This document shows, one piece after another, positions 44,022 to 52,306 of a DNA stretch of 64,000 nucleotides. Position numbers and translations under genes: made by a program. How positions within the stretch are numbered: the stretch's first letter is position 1; each line of letters begins with the position of its first letter. The DNA comes from an uncultured Pseudomonadota bacterium (GTDB lineage: Bacteria; Myxococcota_A; Bradymonadia; Bradymonadales; Bradymonadaceae), in NCBI GenBank assembly GCA_913057905.1, contig CAJXPB010000004.1, positions 62,001 to 126,000 of the forward strand, given 5' to 3'. The notes below the pieces were generated by a model. That model did no database searches, was not told the DNA's origin, and worked only from the letters and a program-made list of their open reading frames with translations.

Positions 44022-45488
44022 TTACGGACATTTCGGGACGCCCTCCAGACCATTGTTGTAGTCGTCCAACACGTCCTTGACGGAGAGCGCCTGAGTGGAG
44101 ACGGGGCCCGCCGGGAAGTGGCCGCCCATGCCCGGGTTCACGCAGTAGTTCGGCAGCAACGAATCGGCTGTCGACAGTGCGCTCTGAACGTTCGGCGGCA
44201 CCGTGGTGCCGTCGGCCTCATTGAGCTTGGCCGGGATGTACTGGTGGGCGAGATTGTACCAGGAGCTTCCGCCGATCGGCGTATTCAGGATGTCCAGCCA
44301 GGTCTCGCCACAGAGCAGTTGGTCTTCGCCGCCGGGAATCGGCCAGGGGATCTGGCGATTCGGTTGTTTGGCGTACTTGTTCCAGCCCTGCCAGTATCCT
44401 TGGGTACGTGTGCATCCGGCGACCCCTGTATCCGGACCGGCGTCGACGCCTGCATCGGCACCAGCGTCCGTGCCCGCGTCGAGTCCGCTATCTACGCCAG
44501 TATCGACTCCCACATCGACTCCGACATCCACACCGGCGTCCATTCCGACGTCTGTACCAACATCGACGCCGGCGTCCACACCGGTATCGGGCGGCCCGCA
44601 TGTGCCCTGTTCACCGTACAGCGGGAACGACAGCGAGTCGCGGGATTGTTGGGGGTTTCCCTGGTTGGCGTAGTAGGTCTCGAAATCGGTCAAAAGCCCG
44701 TTTTCGAAGAGTTGGTCAAAGACGGTCACTTCCAGGGTCCAGTTGCCCACTCCGGGCTTGAATTTGATACACTCCGTCAGTGTTCCGTTCGAGACGCTGC
44801 TGGTGGTGACCTGAGGAAGCGTCAATGGGGTCGGCCCCGACAGGATGTTCCATTCGACCCGCATGGGGTCGTTGTCGGGATCGGAGGCGTCGACACAAAT
44901 GGTGACATCGTTCGGACAGGAGATGAATTTCGAGGGGATGAACTCGAGCCCGTCGACGCGCGGCGGGTGGTTCAACGTGGCAATGACATCGAGGCCACCG
45001 CGTGCTTGGCCCTGACACTGGCTGATCAGCAAGATCTCAGTGGTTTGGCCGTCCGTGACCGTCACCCCCTGTTTGGAGGCGATGCTACATTCGGTGCTCG
45101 GCTGGCCGTCGCTCTTGAGTGGCTCGACCTCCACGTCGTAGCATCCCGCACCCAGCAGGAAATACTTGTCGGCGAAGGCGTGCTCACTGTCCGGATCGTA
45201 CGGGGCGTTCTCGAATTTCTCGATGCCGCCGGGGAGCGTCATCGGCTCGATCCCGGAGGTCTTCGTCTCGATTGGAGTGGTTCCGCCACAGTTGTAGACC
45301 CGGAATTCCATCTTGTCGACGTCACTGTGAGCGATGGCCGCCCCGGAAACCCCGAGGCCCTGCTCGATGCGCGTCGGACCGTCGGAACCGTCGTCCGGCA
45401 GGTCGGTCGAAATACAGGCACTGGCGCCGTAAGCGAGCAGTGCGGCGAAAAAAGAAGCTAATAGGCGAGTCAGTCTAGGAGTTGACAT
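44022..45488 (-). CDS. Lipoprotein with Asp/Gly repeat linker and CTRTQGYW C-terminal domain
   Basis: This is a 488-residue secreted protein. A signal peptide with lipobox YGASAC precedes an N-terminal domain of about 300 residues, with Ig-like strands (NHPPRVDGLEFIPSKF; CVDASDPDNDPMRVEW), then a repeat linker of D-x-G tripeptides, then a C-terminal 130-residue domain opening with CTRTQGYWQGWNKYA. TQGYW-type domains occur in secreted proteins of several phyla. Function unknown; surface or extracellular placement is likely. The linker alone spans about 60 residues. Confidence 0.78.
   Translation of the reverse strand: MSTPRLTRLLASFFAALLAYGASACISTDLPDDGSDGPTRIEQGLGVSGAAIAHSDVDKMEFRVYNCGGTTPIETKTSGIEPMTLPGGIEKFENAPYDPDSEHAFADKYFLLGAGCYDVEVEPLKSDGQPSTECSIASKQGVTVTDGQTTEILLISQCQGQARGGLDVIATLNHPPRVDGLEFIPSKFISCPNDVTICVDASDPDNDPMRVEWNILSGPTPLTLPQVTTSSVSNGTLTECIKFKPGVGNWTLEVTVFDQLFENGLLTDFETYYANQGNPQQSRDSLSFPLYGEQGTCGPPDTGVDAGVDVGTDVGMDAGVDVGVDVGVDTGVDSGLDAGTDAGADAGVDAGPDTGVAGCTRTQGYWQGWNKYAKQPNRQIPWPIPGGEDQLLCGETWLDILNTPIGGSSWYNLAHQYIPAKLNEADGTTVPPNVQSALSTADSLLPNYCVNPGMGGHFPAGPVSTQALSVKDVLDDYNNGLEGVPKCP
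44421..44595 (-). repeat. D-x-G tripeptide repeat tract in the lipoprotein gene
   Basis: About 20 tandem units of the pattern (V/T/A/M/S)-D-(V/A/T/S)-G are encoded by nine-base-like periods of the kind GTCGATGCC. Codon variation shows the repeat is maintained at protein level. It encodes an acidic, flexible spacer. Confidence 0.85.
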
Positions 45489-45613
45489 TGGTGTATTCCC
45501 GGTGTGGGTCGGTTCGGCTCATGTGAGCGCGAGTGTCAGTTTTCAGTACGTCTTGGAACGAAAACTAACCCCCACACGGGTTCGGACAAATCGAAAGGGG
45601 AATTTTTTTGGAC

Positions 45614-47749
45614 TCACCCGACATCATCGGGCAGCATCGACAGCCCGATGCGGCCGCGCTCGGCATCGACCGACAGAACCCGGACGTCGACGCGGTCTCC
45701 CACACCAACGATTTCATGGGGGTTCTCGATATAGCGGTCGGCCATCTCGCTGATATGGACCAGCCCGTCCTCTTTGACACCGATATCGACGAAGGCGCCG
45801 AAGTCGACGACATTTCGGACTGTGCCCGTCAACGACAGCCCTTCGTGGAGGTCATCCAGGGTGAGGACGTCGCTTCTGAGCTGAGGAGGCTCGACATCGT
45901 CGCGGGGATCGCGTCCCGGCTCGACCAGAGCCTCCAGGATGTCGGAGAGGGTCAGCTCACCGATATCGTGAGTGGCAGTAACCGTTTCGAGTTTGCCGGA
46001 GGACTCGAGAGCATCGATCGCTGATTCGAGCGACGGGTCGCCCAGTTCGGCGTCGGCCAGCTCGAGAACCTGGCGGGCGACGGGGTAGTCGTCGGGGTGG
46101 ATGGCCGTGTCGTCGAGCGGTTCGTCGCCGTCGCGGATGCGCAGGAATCCGGCGGCCTGCTCGTAGGTCTTGGCACCGATGCCGCGCACCTCTTTCAGGT
46201 CGCTTCTGCGCTGAAATCTCCCGACATCGTCTCGATGGTCGACGATCCGGCGCGCCAGGGTTGGTCCGATCCCGGAGACTCGGGCCAGAAGCGCGTAAGA
46301 GGCGCTGTTGAGGTCGACGCCCACAGCGTGGACCACGTCTTCGACGACGGCGTCCAGAGCCTCGGCCAGGCGGGTCTGATCGACATCGTGTTGGTACATG
46401 CCCACGCCTATGCTCTTGGGGTCGATCTTTACGAGTTCGGCGAGCGGGTCCTGGAGGCGTCGGCCGATCGAGACGGCGCCGCGCAGGCTGACATCGAGGT
46501 CGGGGAACTCTTCGCGGGCGATGTCCGAGGCGCTGTAGACGCTGGCGCCCGCCTCATCGACCATGGCGTAGCGAAGTTGCCGGTCGATGTCGTTGACCAC
46601 GTCGGCGACGACTTCTTCGGTCTCGCGGCTGGCGGTTCCATTGCCGATGGCGACGACGTCGATGTCGTACTCCGATATCCAGTCGGCGAGGGTGTCTTCG
46701 GCGTCGTCTCGACGGTTGTCGTGCACAAAGATCTGACCTGTCTCGATCAGCGAGCCGGTCTCGTCGACGACGGCGACTTTGCACCCGGTCCGGTATCCGG
46801 GGTCGATTGCCAGCACGCGACGGTCGGGCAGGGGAGCCTGAAGAAGGAGGTTTTCCAGGTTGACGGAAAAGACTCCGATGGCGTGCTCGTCGGCGCGCTT
46901 CTCGAGCTCGGCCCGAAGCTCCCGCTCGATGCGCGTGTGTAGCAGCCGCGAGTAGCCGTCCTCGATCGCCCGGTCGACGAGTTTGGAGGCCCGGCCGGAG
47001 CGCTCGTCATTGAGGTGCCTGGAGATGCGTCGGCAGATCGCGTCGTCGTCTACCTCGATGCCGGCGCTCAAGACCTTCTCGTTCTCGCCGCGCCGAATCG
47101 CCAGGATCTGATGATTCTTGATCCGATCGAGCGAGGCCGAAAAGTCGTAATAGATCTCAAAGGTCGGGTCGTCGTCGCCTCCGCGTCGTTGCCGGCACGA
47201 TACCTTTCCGCTCTCACGCATCCGTCGGCGCACGAAATCGCGCACTTCGGGATCGTCTGCGACCTGCTCGGCGATGATGTCGCAGGCCCCCTTCATGACC
47301 GCCTTCGGAGTCTCGTATTCCTCGCAGGTGTGCTCGATAGCCGCCGCGTCGATGTCGCCCTCGTCGAGGATGGCGTCGGCCACCGGTTGCAGTCCGGCAT
47401 CGATGGCCTTGGCTCCCTTGGTGCGCCGCTTGGGACGATAGGGCGCGTACAGGTCATCCAGCCGGGAGCGGGTGTCGGCGTCGCGGATGGCGGCCTCGAG
47501 CTCATCGTCCAGCTCTCCCTGCTCACGGATCGTCTCGAGGACCTTTTCGCGGCGCGATTCCAGGTCTCTGAGTCGGCTGGCCTCCCGTTCGATGTCTCGC
47601 AGTTCAACTTCGTCGAGTCCGTCGGTCCGGTCCTTCCGGTAGCGGGCGATAAAGGGGACCGTGTTGTCCTCATCGAGCAAATTCAGGGCGCTCTGGACCT
47701 GGTCGGTCTCGAGATTCAGGGTGTCGGCGACGCGCGACGGAATCGACAT
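45614..47749 (-). CDS. tex: Tex family RNA-binding protein
   Basis: This is a 711-residue transcription-associated RNA-binding protein. N-terminal helical region VPFIARYRKDRTDGLDE near residue 32, Tex core with YAPYRPKRRTKGAKA near 100, a YqgF/RNase H-like domain (VLAIDPGYRTGCKVAVVD near 318), two helix-hairpin-helix motifs (VSGIGPTLARRIVDHR; VRGIGAKTYEQAAGFLRI), and a C-terminal S1 domain (LTGTVRNVVDFGAFVDIGVKEDGLVHISEMA). Start 47749 gives a family-like length; the open frame reads 330 residues further without homology. It is divergent from the flavoprotein gene. Confidence 0.95.
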   Translation of the reverse strand: MSIPSRVADTLNLETDQVQSALNLLDEDNTVPFIARYRKDRTDGLDEVELRDIEREASRLRDLESRREKVLETIREQGELDDELEAAIRDADTRSRLDDLYAPYRPKRRTKGAKAIDAGLQPVADAILDEGDIDAAAIEHTCEEYETPKAVMKGACDIIAEQVADDPEVRDFVRRRMRESGKVSCRQRRGGDDDPTFEIYYDFSASLDRIKNHQILAIRRGENEKVLSAGIEVDDDAICRRISRHLNDERSGRASKLVDRAIEDGYSRLLHTRIERELRAELEKRADEHAIGVFSVNLENLLLQAPLPDRRVLAIDPGYRTGCKVAVVDETGSLIETGQIFVHDNRRDDAEDTLADWISEYDIDVVAIGNGTASRETEEVVADVVNDIDRQLRYAMVDEAGASVYSASDIAREEFPDLDVSLRGAVSIGRRLQDPLAELVKIDPKSIGVGMYQHDVDQTRLAEALDAVVEDVVHAVGVDLNSASYALLARVSGIGPTLARRIVDHRDDVGRFQRRSDLKEVRGIGAKTYEQAAGFLRIRDGDEPLDDTAIHPDDYPVARQVLELADAELGDPSLESAIDALESSGKLETVTATHDIGELTLSDILEALVEPGRDPRDDVEPPQLRSDVLTLDDLHEGLSLTGTVRNVVDFGAFVDIGVKEDGLVHISEMADRYIENPHEIVGVGDRVDVRVLSVDAERGRIGLSMLPDDVG

Positions 47750-47935
47750 GGGGTGGAGTGGGGACGGGAGCCAAAGAAACGACGACTGGCGGGGGCGATA
47801 GACCGGTGTCGGTCCCGATGCAAGTCCGGGTTGTCCGGTGGGGGACTGGACGCGTCGTTTGACGTCGGTACACTTCGTGGATTTCGACTCTAGGCCTCCG
47901 TTCGGAGTGCGATATTGCAAGGGCACGACCGGAAC

Positions 47936-49222
47936 ATGATCGACACAGAGATTGCAGTTATCGGCGCGGGCGCTGCAGGCATTTGGGCTGCCGAGCGTGC
48001 GGCGCGCGGGGGAGCCGATGTGGTGCTCGTCGAGAAGACGGCACGAGTGGGGACCAAGATCCTCGCCAGTGGGGGGCAGAAGTGCAATCTGACCACGACC
48101 CGTGACGTCGCCGGCACGGAGCGGCTCTACGGGAAAGCCGGCGGCCGGTGGTTGCGTCACGCGTTGTACACGATGCCACCATCGGCGATTCGTCGTCGGT
48201 TTCACGAGCTGGGGGTGCCGACCAAGACGGCGCCGCTCGAAAAGGTCTTTCCCGTCAGTGAACGGGCCGTCGACGTCCGAGACGCATTGGAGAAGGCGGC
48301 CCGCGAGGCCGGCGTCGACATCTGGCTGGAGTCGCCGGCGCGAGGGTTCGAGCGGCTCGACGGCTCGGATGAAGACGGGATGCACTGGAAAGTAACTGTC
48401 GAAGGCGACCGAGATCTCCGGTGTCGCAAGCTGCTGGTCTGCCCCGGGGGCAAGAGCTATCCCGGTACCGGAACGGTCGGGGACGGCTACTGGTGGATGG
48501 AGGAGTTGAGGCTCGACATCGTCGAGCCGGTCCCCGATCTGGTGGGCCTGACAAGCGACGCTCCGTGGATCGAGGAGCTCGCCGGAGTCGACATCCAGAA
48601 GGTCGAGGTACGCATGACAGACGAGTCGGGGAAGGTGCTCGAGCGGCGTCGCCGCCCGGTCGTCTTCACCCACTGGGGCGTCAGCGGGCCCGGGGCGATG
48701 GACCTCGCCGAACATGTGACCCGCCCGCTCGCCGAGCATCCAGGGGAGCCGCCGGGGCGCGCCCTCTCACTGGACCTCGTGCCGGGTATGAGCCACCGGG
48801 CGCTCAAGGAGACCTTTGTTGAGGCCGCTCACACGTCCGGGGCACGGGGCGTCGGCTCCGTGTTGCCCGGCTCGATTCCCACGTCGGTCTTTCGAGCCGT
48901 CTGTTCGACGCTGGGGTTCGACGGAGCGGGGTTGATGGTCGATGAGCTGGGAGCCAAGCAGCGCGACCGACTCATCGACGCGCTGAAGGGCTGGCGCATC
49001 CCCGTCGACGGTTCCCGAGGCTTTGACCATGCCGAGGTGACGGCCGGCGGCGTGAGCCTAGACGAGATCGATCCGACGACCATGCAGGTTCGGTCGAAGG
49101 AGCATCTGTATGTCTTCGGCGAGATCTTGAACGTTCAGGGCCCCATCGGAGGGCTGAATTTCCAGGCGGCCTGGAGCGAGGCCGAGGTGGCGGCGACCGC
49201 CGCAGTAGACGCGCTACACTAA
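47936..49222 (+). CDS. HI0933-type flavoprotein (BaiN-like)
   Basis: This is a 428-residue FAD-dependent oxidoreductase. The Rossmann turn VIGAGAAGIWAAERAARGG lies at residues 8-26, the family motif SGGQKCNLT near 52 (usually GGGRCNLT), and the closing GPIGGLNFQAAWSEAEVAATAAV binds FAD again. The family is linked to bile-acid dehydroxylation or other reductions, but many members have unknown substrates. It is not the first domain of a larger protein. The next gene starts 24 bases after its stop. Confidence 0.88.
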   Translation: MIDTEIAVIGAGAAGIWAAERAARGGADVVLVEKTARVGTKILASGGQKCNLTTTRDVAGTERLYGKAGGRWLRHALYTMPPSAIRRRFHELGVPTKTAPLEKVFPVSERAVDVRDALEKAAREAGVDIWLESPARGFERLDGSDEDGMHWKVTVEGDRDLRCRKLLVCPGGKSYPGTGTVGDGYWWMEELRLDIVEPVPDLVGLTSDAPWIEELAGVDIQKVEVRMTDESGKVLERRRRPVVFTHWGVSGPGAMDLAEHVTRPLAEHPGEPPGRALSLDLVPGMSHRALKETFVEAAHTSGARGVGSVLPGSIPTSVFRAVCSTLGFDGAGLMVDELGAKQRDRLIDALKGWRIPVDGSRGFDHAEVTAGGVSLDEIDPTTMQVRSKEHLYVFGEILNVQGPIGGLNFQAAWSEAEVAATAAVDALH

Positions 49223-49246
49223 CGCGAGAGAGTTCAAGGAGTTTGC

Positions 49247-50548
49247 ATGTCAAAACGCATCATCGTCACCCATCAGAACTCGGACCTCGACGCCCTGGCG
49301 AGTCTCGTCGGAGCGCATACGCTCTACGGGCCCGATGCGGTGTGCCTGCGTCCGGGGCACATCTCGAATCACGTCAAACGATACCTGTCGCTTCACAAGG
49401 ACCAGCTTGAACTGGGTCGGCCCGACGATGTGGCGCCCGACGAGGTCTCGGAGGTCGTGGTCGTCGACGTCCGGAAGGCGAGCCGGCTGCGGGAATTCGA
49501 AGAGCACCTGGCGGCCGCCGAACGCGTGACGGTGTGGGATCACCATCCCGCTTCGGACGACGATATCCCCGCCGACGAGCTCCACATCGAGCCGACGGGG
49601 GCCTGCGCCACGCTTCTGTGCGAGGCGCTCCAACAGGGCGACATCGAGCTCGGTGAATCGGTTGCAACGCTGATGCTGATGGGGATCTACGCAGACACCG
49701 GCCGGCTCTCTTTCGAGAGTACGACGGCACGAGACGTCGATGCGGCGGCCTGTCTGTTGCGCTGCGGTGCCCGTCTGCCGGTGGTCAATCGGTTTTTGCA
49801 GGACCAGTTCTCAGTCGACCAGCAAAAGCTGCTCGCCGAGATGATGTTCTCGACGGAGGAGGTCGAGGTAAACGGGGCGGACATCGTCCTCGCCACCGGG
49901 CGATCCGACGACTACGTCAAAGGGGTGGCCGGCGTCGTCGAGCACATCTTGAACATGGGTGGCCATGAGGCGGTCTTCGGGATCGTCGAATTCGACGGGG
50001 GCCGTCGGGTTGAGATCATCGGCCGAAGCCAGGTCCCCTACGTTCAGGTCGGCTCGTTGCTCGAAAGGCTCGGCGGGGGAGGCCACGACGGAGCGGGCGG
50101 GGCGAGTGCAAAGCAGACATCGCTCGAGGATGTAGTCGAGGACTTCAAGCGGCTGCTCTCCGAAGCGACCATCAATCCGACGAGAGTTCGAGACCTGATG
50201 TCATCGCCCATCGAGACGCTGGATCGGGAGATGACGCTTCGGGAGGCGGCGGACCGACTCGACCGTTGGAATGTCACGGGCGCCCCGGTCGTCGAGGGAG
50301 ATGCGCTCGACGGGATTCTGTCGAGGCGAGATATCGAGGGGGCCCGTGAGAGCGCTCGTCTGGATCTACCCGTCAGCAGTCACATGAGTCACGAGGTGGT
50401 GACCATCGAATCGGGCGAGTCGTTGGAGGACGCCCTCGAGCTGATGACCGAGTACGACATCGGTCGTCTGCCGGTGCTCGATGACGGCCGGCTCGTCGGC
50501 ATCATCACGCGCACCGACGTTCTGAAGAACCTCTACGAAGGATCTTGA
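49247..50548 (+). CDS. DHH phosphoesterase with two CBS domains
   Basis: This is a 433-residue protein. The DHH domain has motif I NSDLDAL (residues 11-17) and motif III VWDHHPAS near 98; a DHHA1 domain follows with GGGGHDGAGGAS near 280. Residues 310-433 hold two CBS modules (VRDLMSSPIETLDREMTLREAAD; SSHMSHEVVTIESGESLEDALE). The same array precedes a poly(A)-polymerase/tRNA-nucleotidyltransferase domain in some deltaproteobacteria; here it stands alone. It is likely a phosphodiesterase or nano-RNase gated by adenylate binding. AAGGAG precedes the ATG. Confidence 0.85.
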   Translation: MSKRIIVTHQNSDLDALASLVGAHTLYGPDAVCLRPGHISNHVKRYLSLHKDQLELGRPDDVAPDEVSEVVVVDVRKASRLREFEEHLAAAERVTVWDHHPASDDDIPADELHIEPTGACATLLCEALQQGDIELGESVATLMLMGIYADTGRLSFESTTARDVDAAACLLRCGARLPVVNRFLQDQFSVDQQKLLAEMMFSTEEVEVNGADIVLATGRSDDYVKGVAGVVEHILNMGGHEAVFGIVEFDGGRRVEIIGRSQVPYVQVGSLLERLGGGGHDGAGGASAKQTSLEDVVEDFKRLLSEATINPTRVRDLMSSPIETLDREMTLREAADRLDRWNVTGAPVVEGDALDGILSRRDIEGARESARLDLPVSSHMSHEVVTIESGESLEDALELMTEYDIGRLPVLDDGRLVGIITRTDVLKNLYEGS

Positions 50549-50982
50549 GCGCGGGCCACGGCTGATTCGAGCGCCTCGAGGTCGAAGCCGAGCTTTCGGT
50601 AGGCCCGGCGGATGACGCCCAGATAGTCGGCCGGCGGAACCAGCCCGGGCGGGTCGATCGGTTTGATGTACACCTGGGCGACTTCCATGTTGCCGTATCG
50701 ATCGACAACCTCCATCTCGTGGCGGACGTACCGATCGGGATGGCCCTCGTAGTCGTCGAGAATTTCGAGTTCACGCCAGGAGATTTCGTAGAGCAGCCCC
50801 GGTACGGTCGCACCGGACTTTTCGATGATGGTGGCCGGGGGCCCCTCCCAGCGCGGGGAATGGCCTCCGAAGGCGATCTGCCATCCGTCCAAGAAGGCGA
50901 CGTCGGCGGCCCGAGCGTCGGGGCAGCGCTCGCTCATTTGGTCCCGATCCAGGTTCGATCCGTATGCGAAGTAGTAGAACAT
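50533..50982 (-). CDS. Gamma-glutamylcyclotransferase-family protein
   Basis: This is a 149-residue GGCT-fold protein: the substrate loop FAYGSNLD (residues 5-12) and the fold continues with GLLYEISWRELEILDDYEG, holding the likely catalytic acid. Family members release 5-oxoproline from gamma-glutamyl peptides. The start at 50982 lies 14 bases after the stop of the sulfotransferase gene upstream, so the two may be cotranscribed. Its end overlaps the converging DHH-CBS gene by 16 bases. Confidence 0.85.
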   Translation of the reverse strand: MFYYFAYGSNLDRDQMSERCPDARAADVAFLDGWQIAFGGHSPRWEGPPATIIEKSGATVPGLLYEISWRELEILDDYEGHPDRYVRHEMEVVDRYGNMEVAQVYIKPIDPPGLVPPADYLGVIRRAYRKLGFDLEALESAVARAQDPS

Positions 50983-50995
50983 TGATTCTCGGTTT

Positions 50996-52195
50996 CTATC
51001 GCTCGAATCCGTAGTAGTCGAAGACGCCATCGAGCCTTTCGTGGATGGTGTCCCGACTCAGCCCGAACTGTTCGAGAGAATAAGAATGACTGCTCGAATA
51101 ATCCCGTCGAGTCGAGAGGGTCTCCTCGAGCCGGGTGCTGAACCTCGGTTCGACCGGGATGTCGAGCCAGTCGTAGACGGCCTTTACGGTGCCCGACGGT
51201 GAATCGATGAGCTCTGAAAAGTGGACGGTCTTCATCTTTTTGTCGTCCAGGGACCGTCGCATCTCGAGCAACATCTCGTAGTAGTCCATCGCCAAGTCTG
51301 CCACGCGCCGAGTCTCGGGTCCATCGTCGGGAATCTCCGGGTCCAGAAATGTCCAGGGTTTGCGGAACATACTGACCAGCGAGGGCACGGTCTTGTACGG
51401 GTGTCGCACGAGCTGGATGAACCGGGCGTCGGGACAGGCCTCCATGACCGTTTCCAGGCGCCCCGGGAAGAGGACGGTCTTTCCCAGAAACCGCCGATCC
51501 GGGCCTTCGTGGTACATCACGCGTTGGAGCGTCGACCGATAGATGGCCGTGAGTCGCTGGCGGGTCTCCGCATCGAGTCGATCCACCCAGGCCGGGCGTC
51601 GCATCTCGTCCATCTCCGGGGCCAGCAGGTACATGCCCGGGCTGAGCAACGTCAGGATGAAGATCCCTTCGTCCTCTTCGGCCCGGTCGAACCCAAGTGG
51701 ATGAATGTCCTCCCAGCCGCCGAAAAACAGCGATTCCATCCCGTCGACGATACGACTCAAGAGGCCGCCGAGATAGGAATCGGCGGCCGACGTCGCATCG
51801 ATGGCTCGGTACAGACTGATCGCCGGAAAAATCGTGTGGTACAGCTTCAGAAAGGCGAATCGGTCGTCCAGACACATCAGACGATGCAAAAAGGTCGTGC
51901 CACTGCGCGGCGGTGCGACGATAAAGACCGGCTCCTCGAGGTCGACATCTTCGAAACCGGGGTCGCGCCAACGATCGATGGCACGGCCGACGTTTGCCGC
52001 CATCAACATCAGGCGGTGGGCGGCGACGAGTCCGTCGGTGACGGCGACGCGCCGAGCGGTCGTCTCGGAGCGGTGGGCCAGCGAGAGGGTCTGTTGCAGG
52101 GTCTGGCTGTCGGCAAAAAAGCTGTCGTTGGGCATGTCGTCCGGCACACATTGGGCGCTGATTCCACCTGCTCGAGTCGGAGCCCTCTCTAACAT
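50996..52195 (-). CDS. Sulfotransferase-family protein
   Basis: This is a 399-residue protein of the PF13469 sulfotransferase family. The PAPS 5'-phosphosulfate loop is APPRSGTTFLHRLM near residue 94, and the 3'-phosphate site is likely RFIQLVRHPYKTVPSLVSMFR near 250. A helical N-terminal extension (residues 1-80) is unmatched. It would move sulfate from PAPS to a hydroxyl of a lipid or sugar. The start is uncertain: ATG 52195 and ATG 52135 are both plausible and neither has a good ribosome site. It is divergent from the MMPL exporter. Confidence 0.82.
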   Translation of the reverse strand: MLERAPTRAGGISAQCVPDDMPNDSFFADSQTLQQTLSLAHRSETTARRVAVTDGLVAAHRLMLMAANVGRAIDRWRDPGFEDVDLEEPVFIVAPPRSGTTFLHRLMCLDDRFAFLKLYHTIFPAISLYRAIDATSAADSYLGGLLSRIVDGMESLFFGGWEDIHPLGFDRAEEDEGIFILTLLSPGMYLLAPEMDEMRRPAWVDRLDAETRQRLTAIYRSTLQRVMYHEGPDRRFLGKTVLFPGRLETVMEACPDARFIQLVRHPYKTVPSLVSMFRKPWTFLDPEIPDDGPETRRVADLAMDYYEMLLEMRRSLDDKKMKTVHFSELIDSPSGTVKAVYDWLDIPVEPRFSTRLEETLSTRRDYSSSHSYSLEQFGLSRDTIHERLDGVFDYYGFER

Positions 52196-52306
52196 TGATT
52201 GAACTGCTGTGCTAACCGGACGATCGTTCGATAGCGCCCCGGCTGGTGGGCGCGTGAGAGTTGAAGTTCGGTCGCCAGCGAACGCTCGCCGTACACGAGA
52301 GCACCG

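Noticed and set aside
44421..44595. Possible CRISPR-like repeat array
   Set aside because: The repeat is short, varies by codon choice and has no unique spacers; it encodes a D-x-G linker.
47750..48739. N-terminal extension of Tex to 1041 residues
   Set aside because: The upstream part overlaps the real flavoprotein on the other strand and has no Tex homology; ATG 47749 fits the family.
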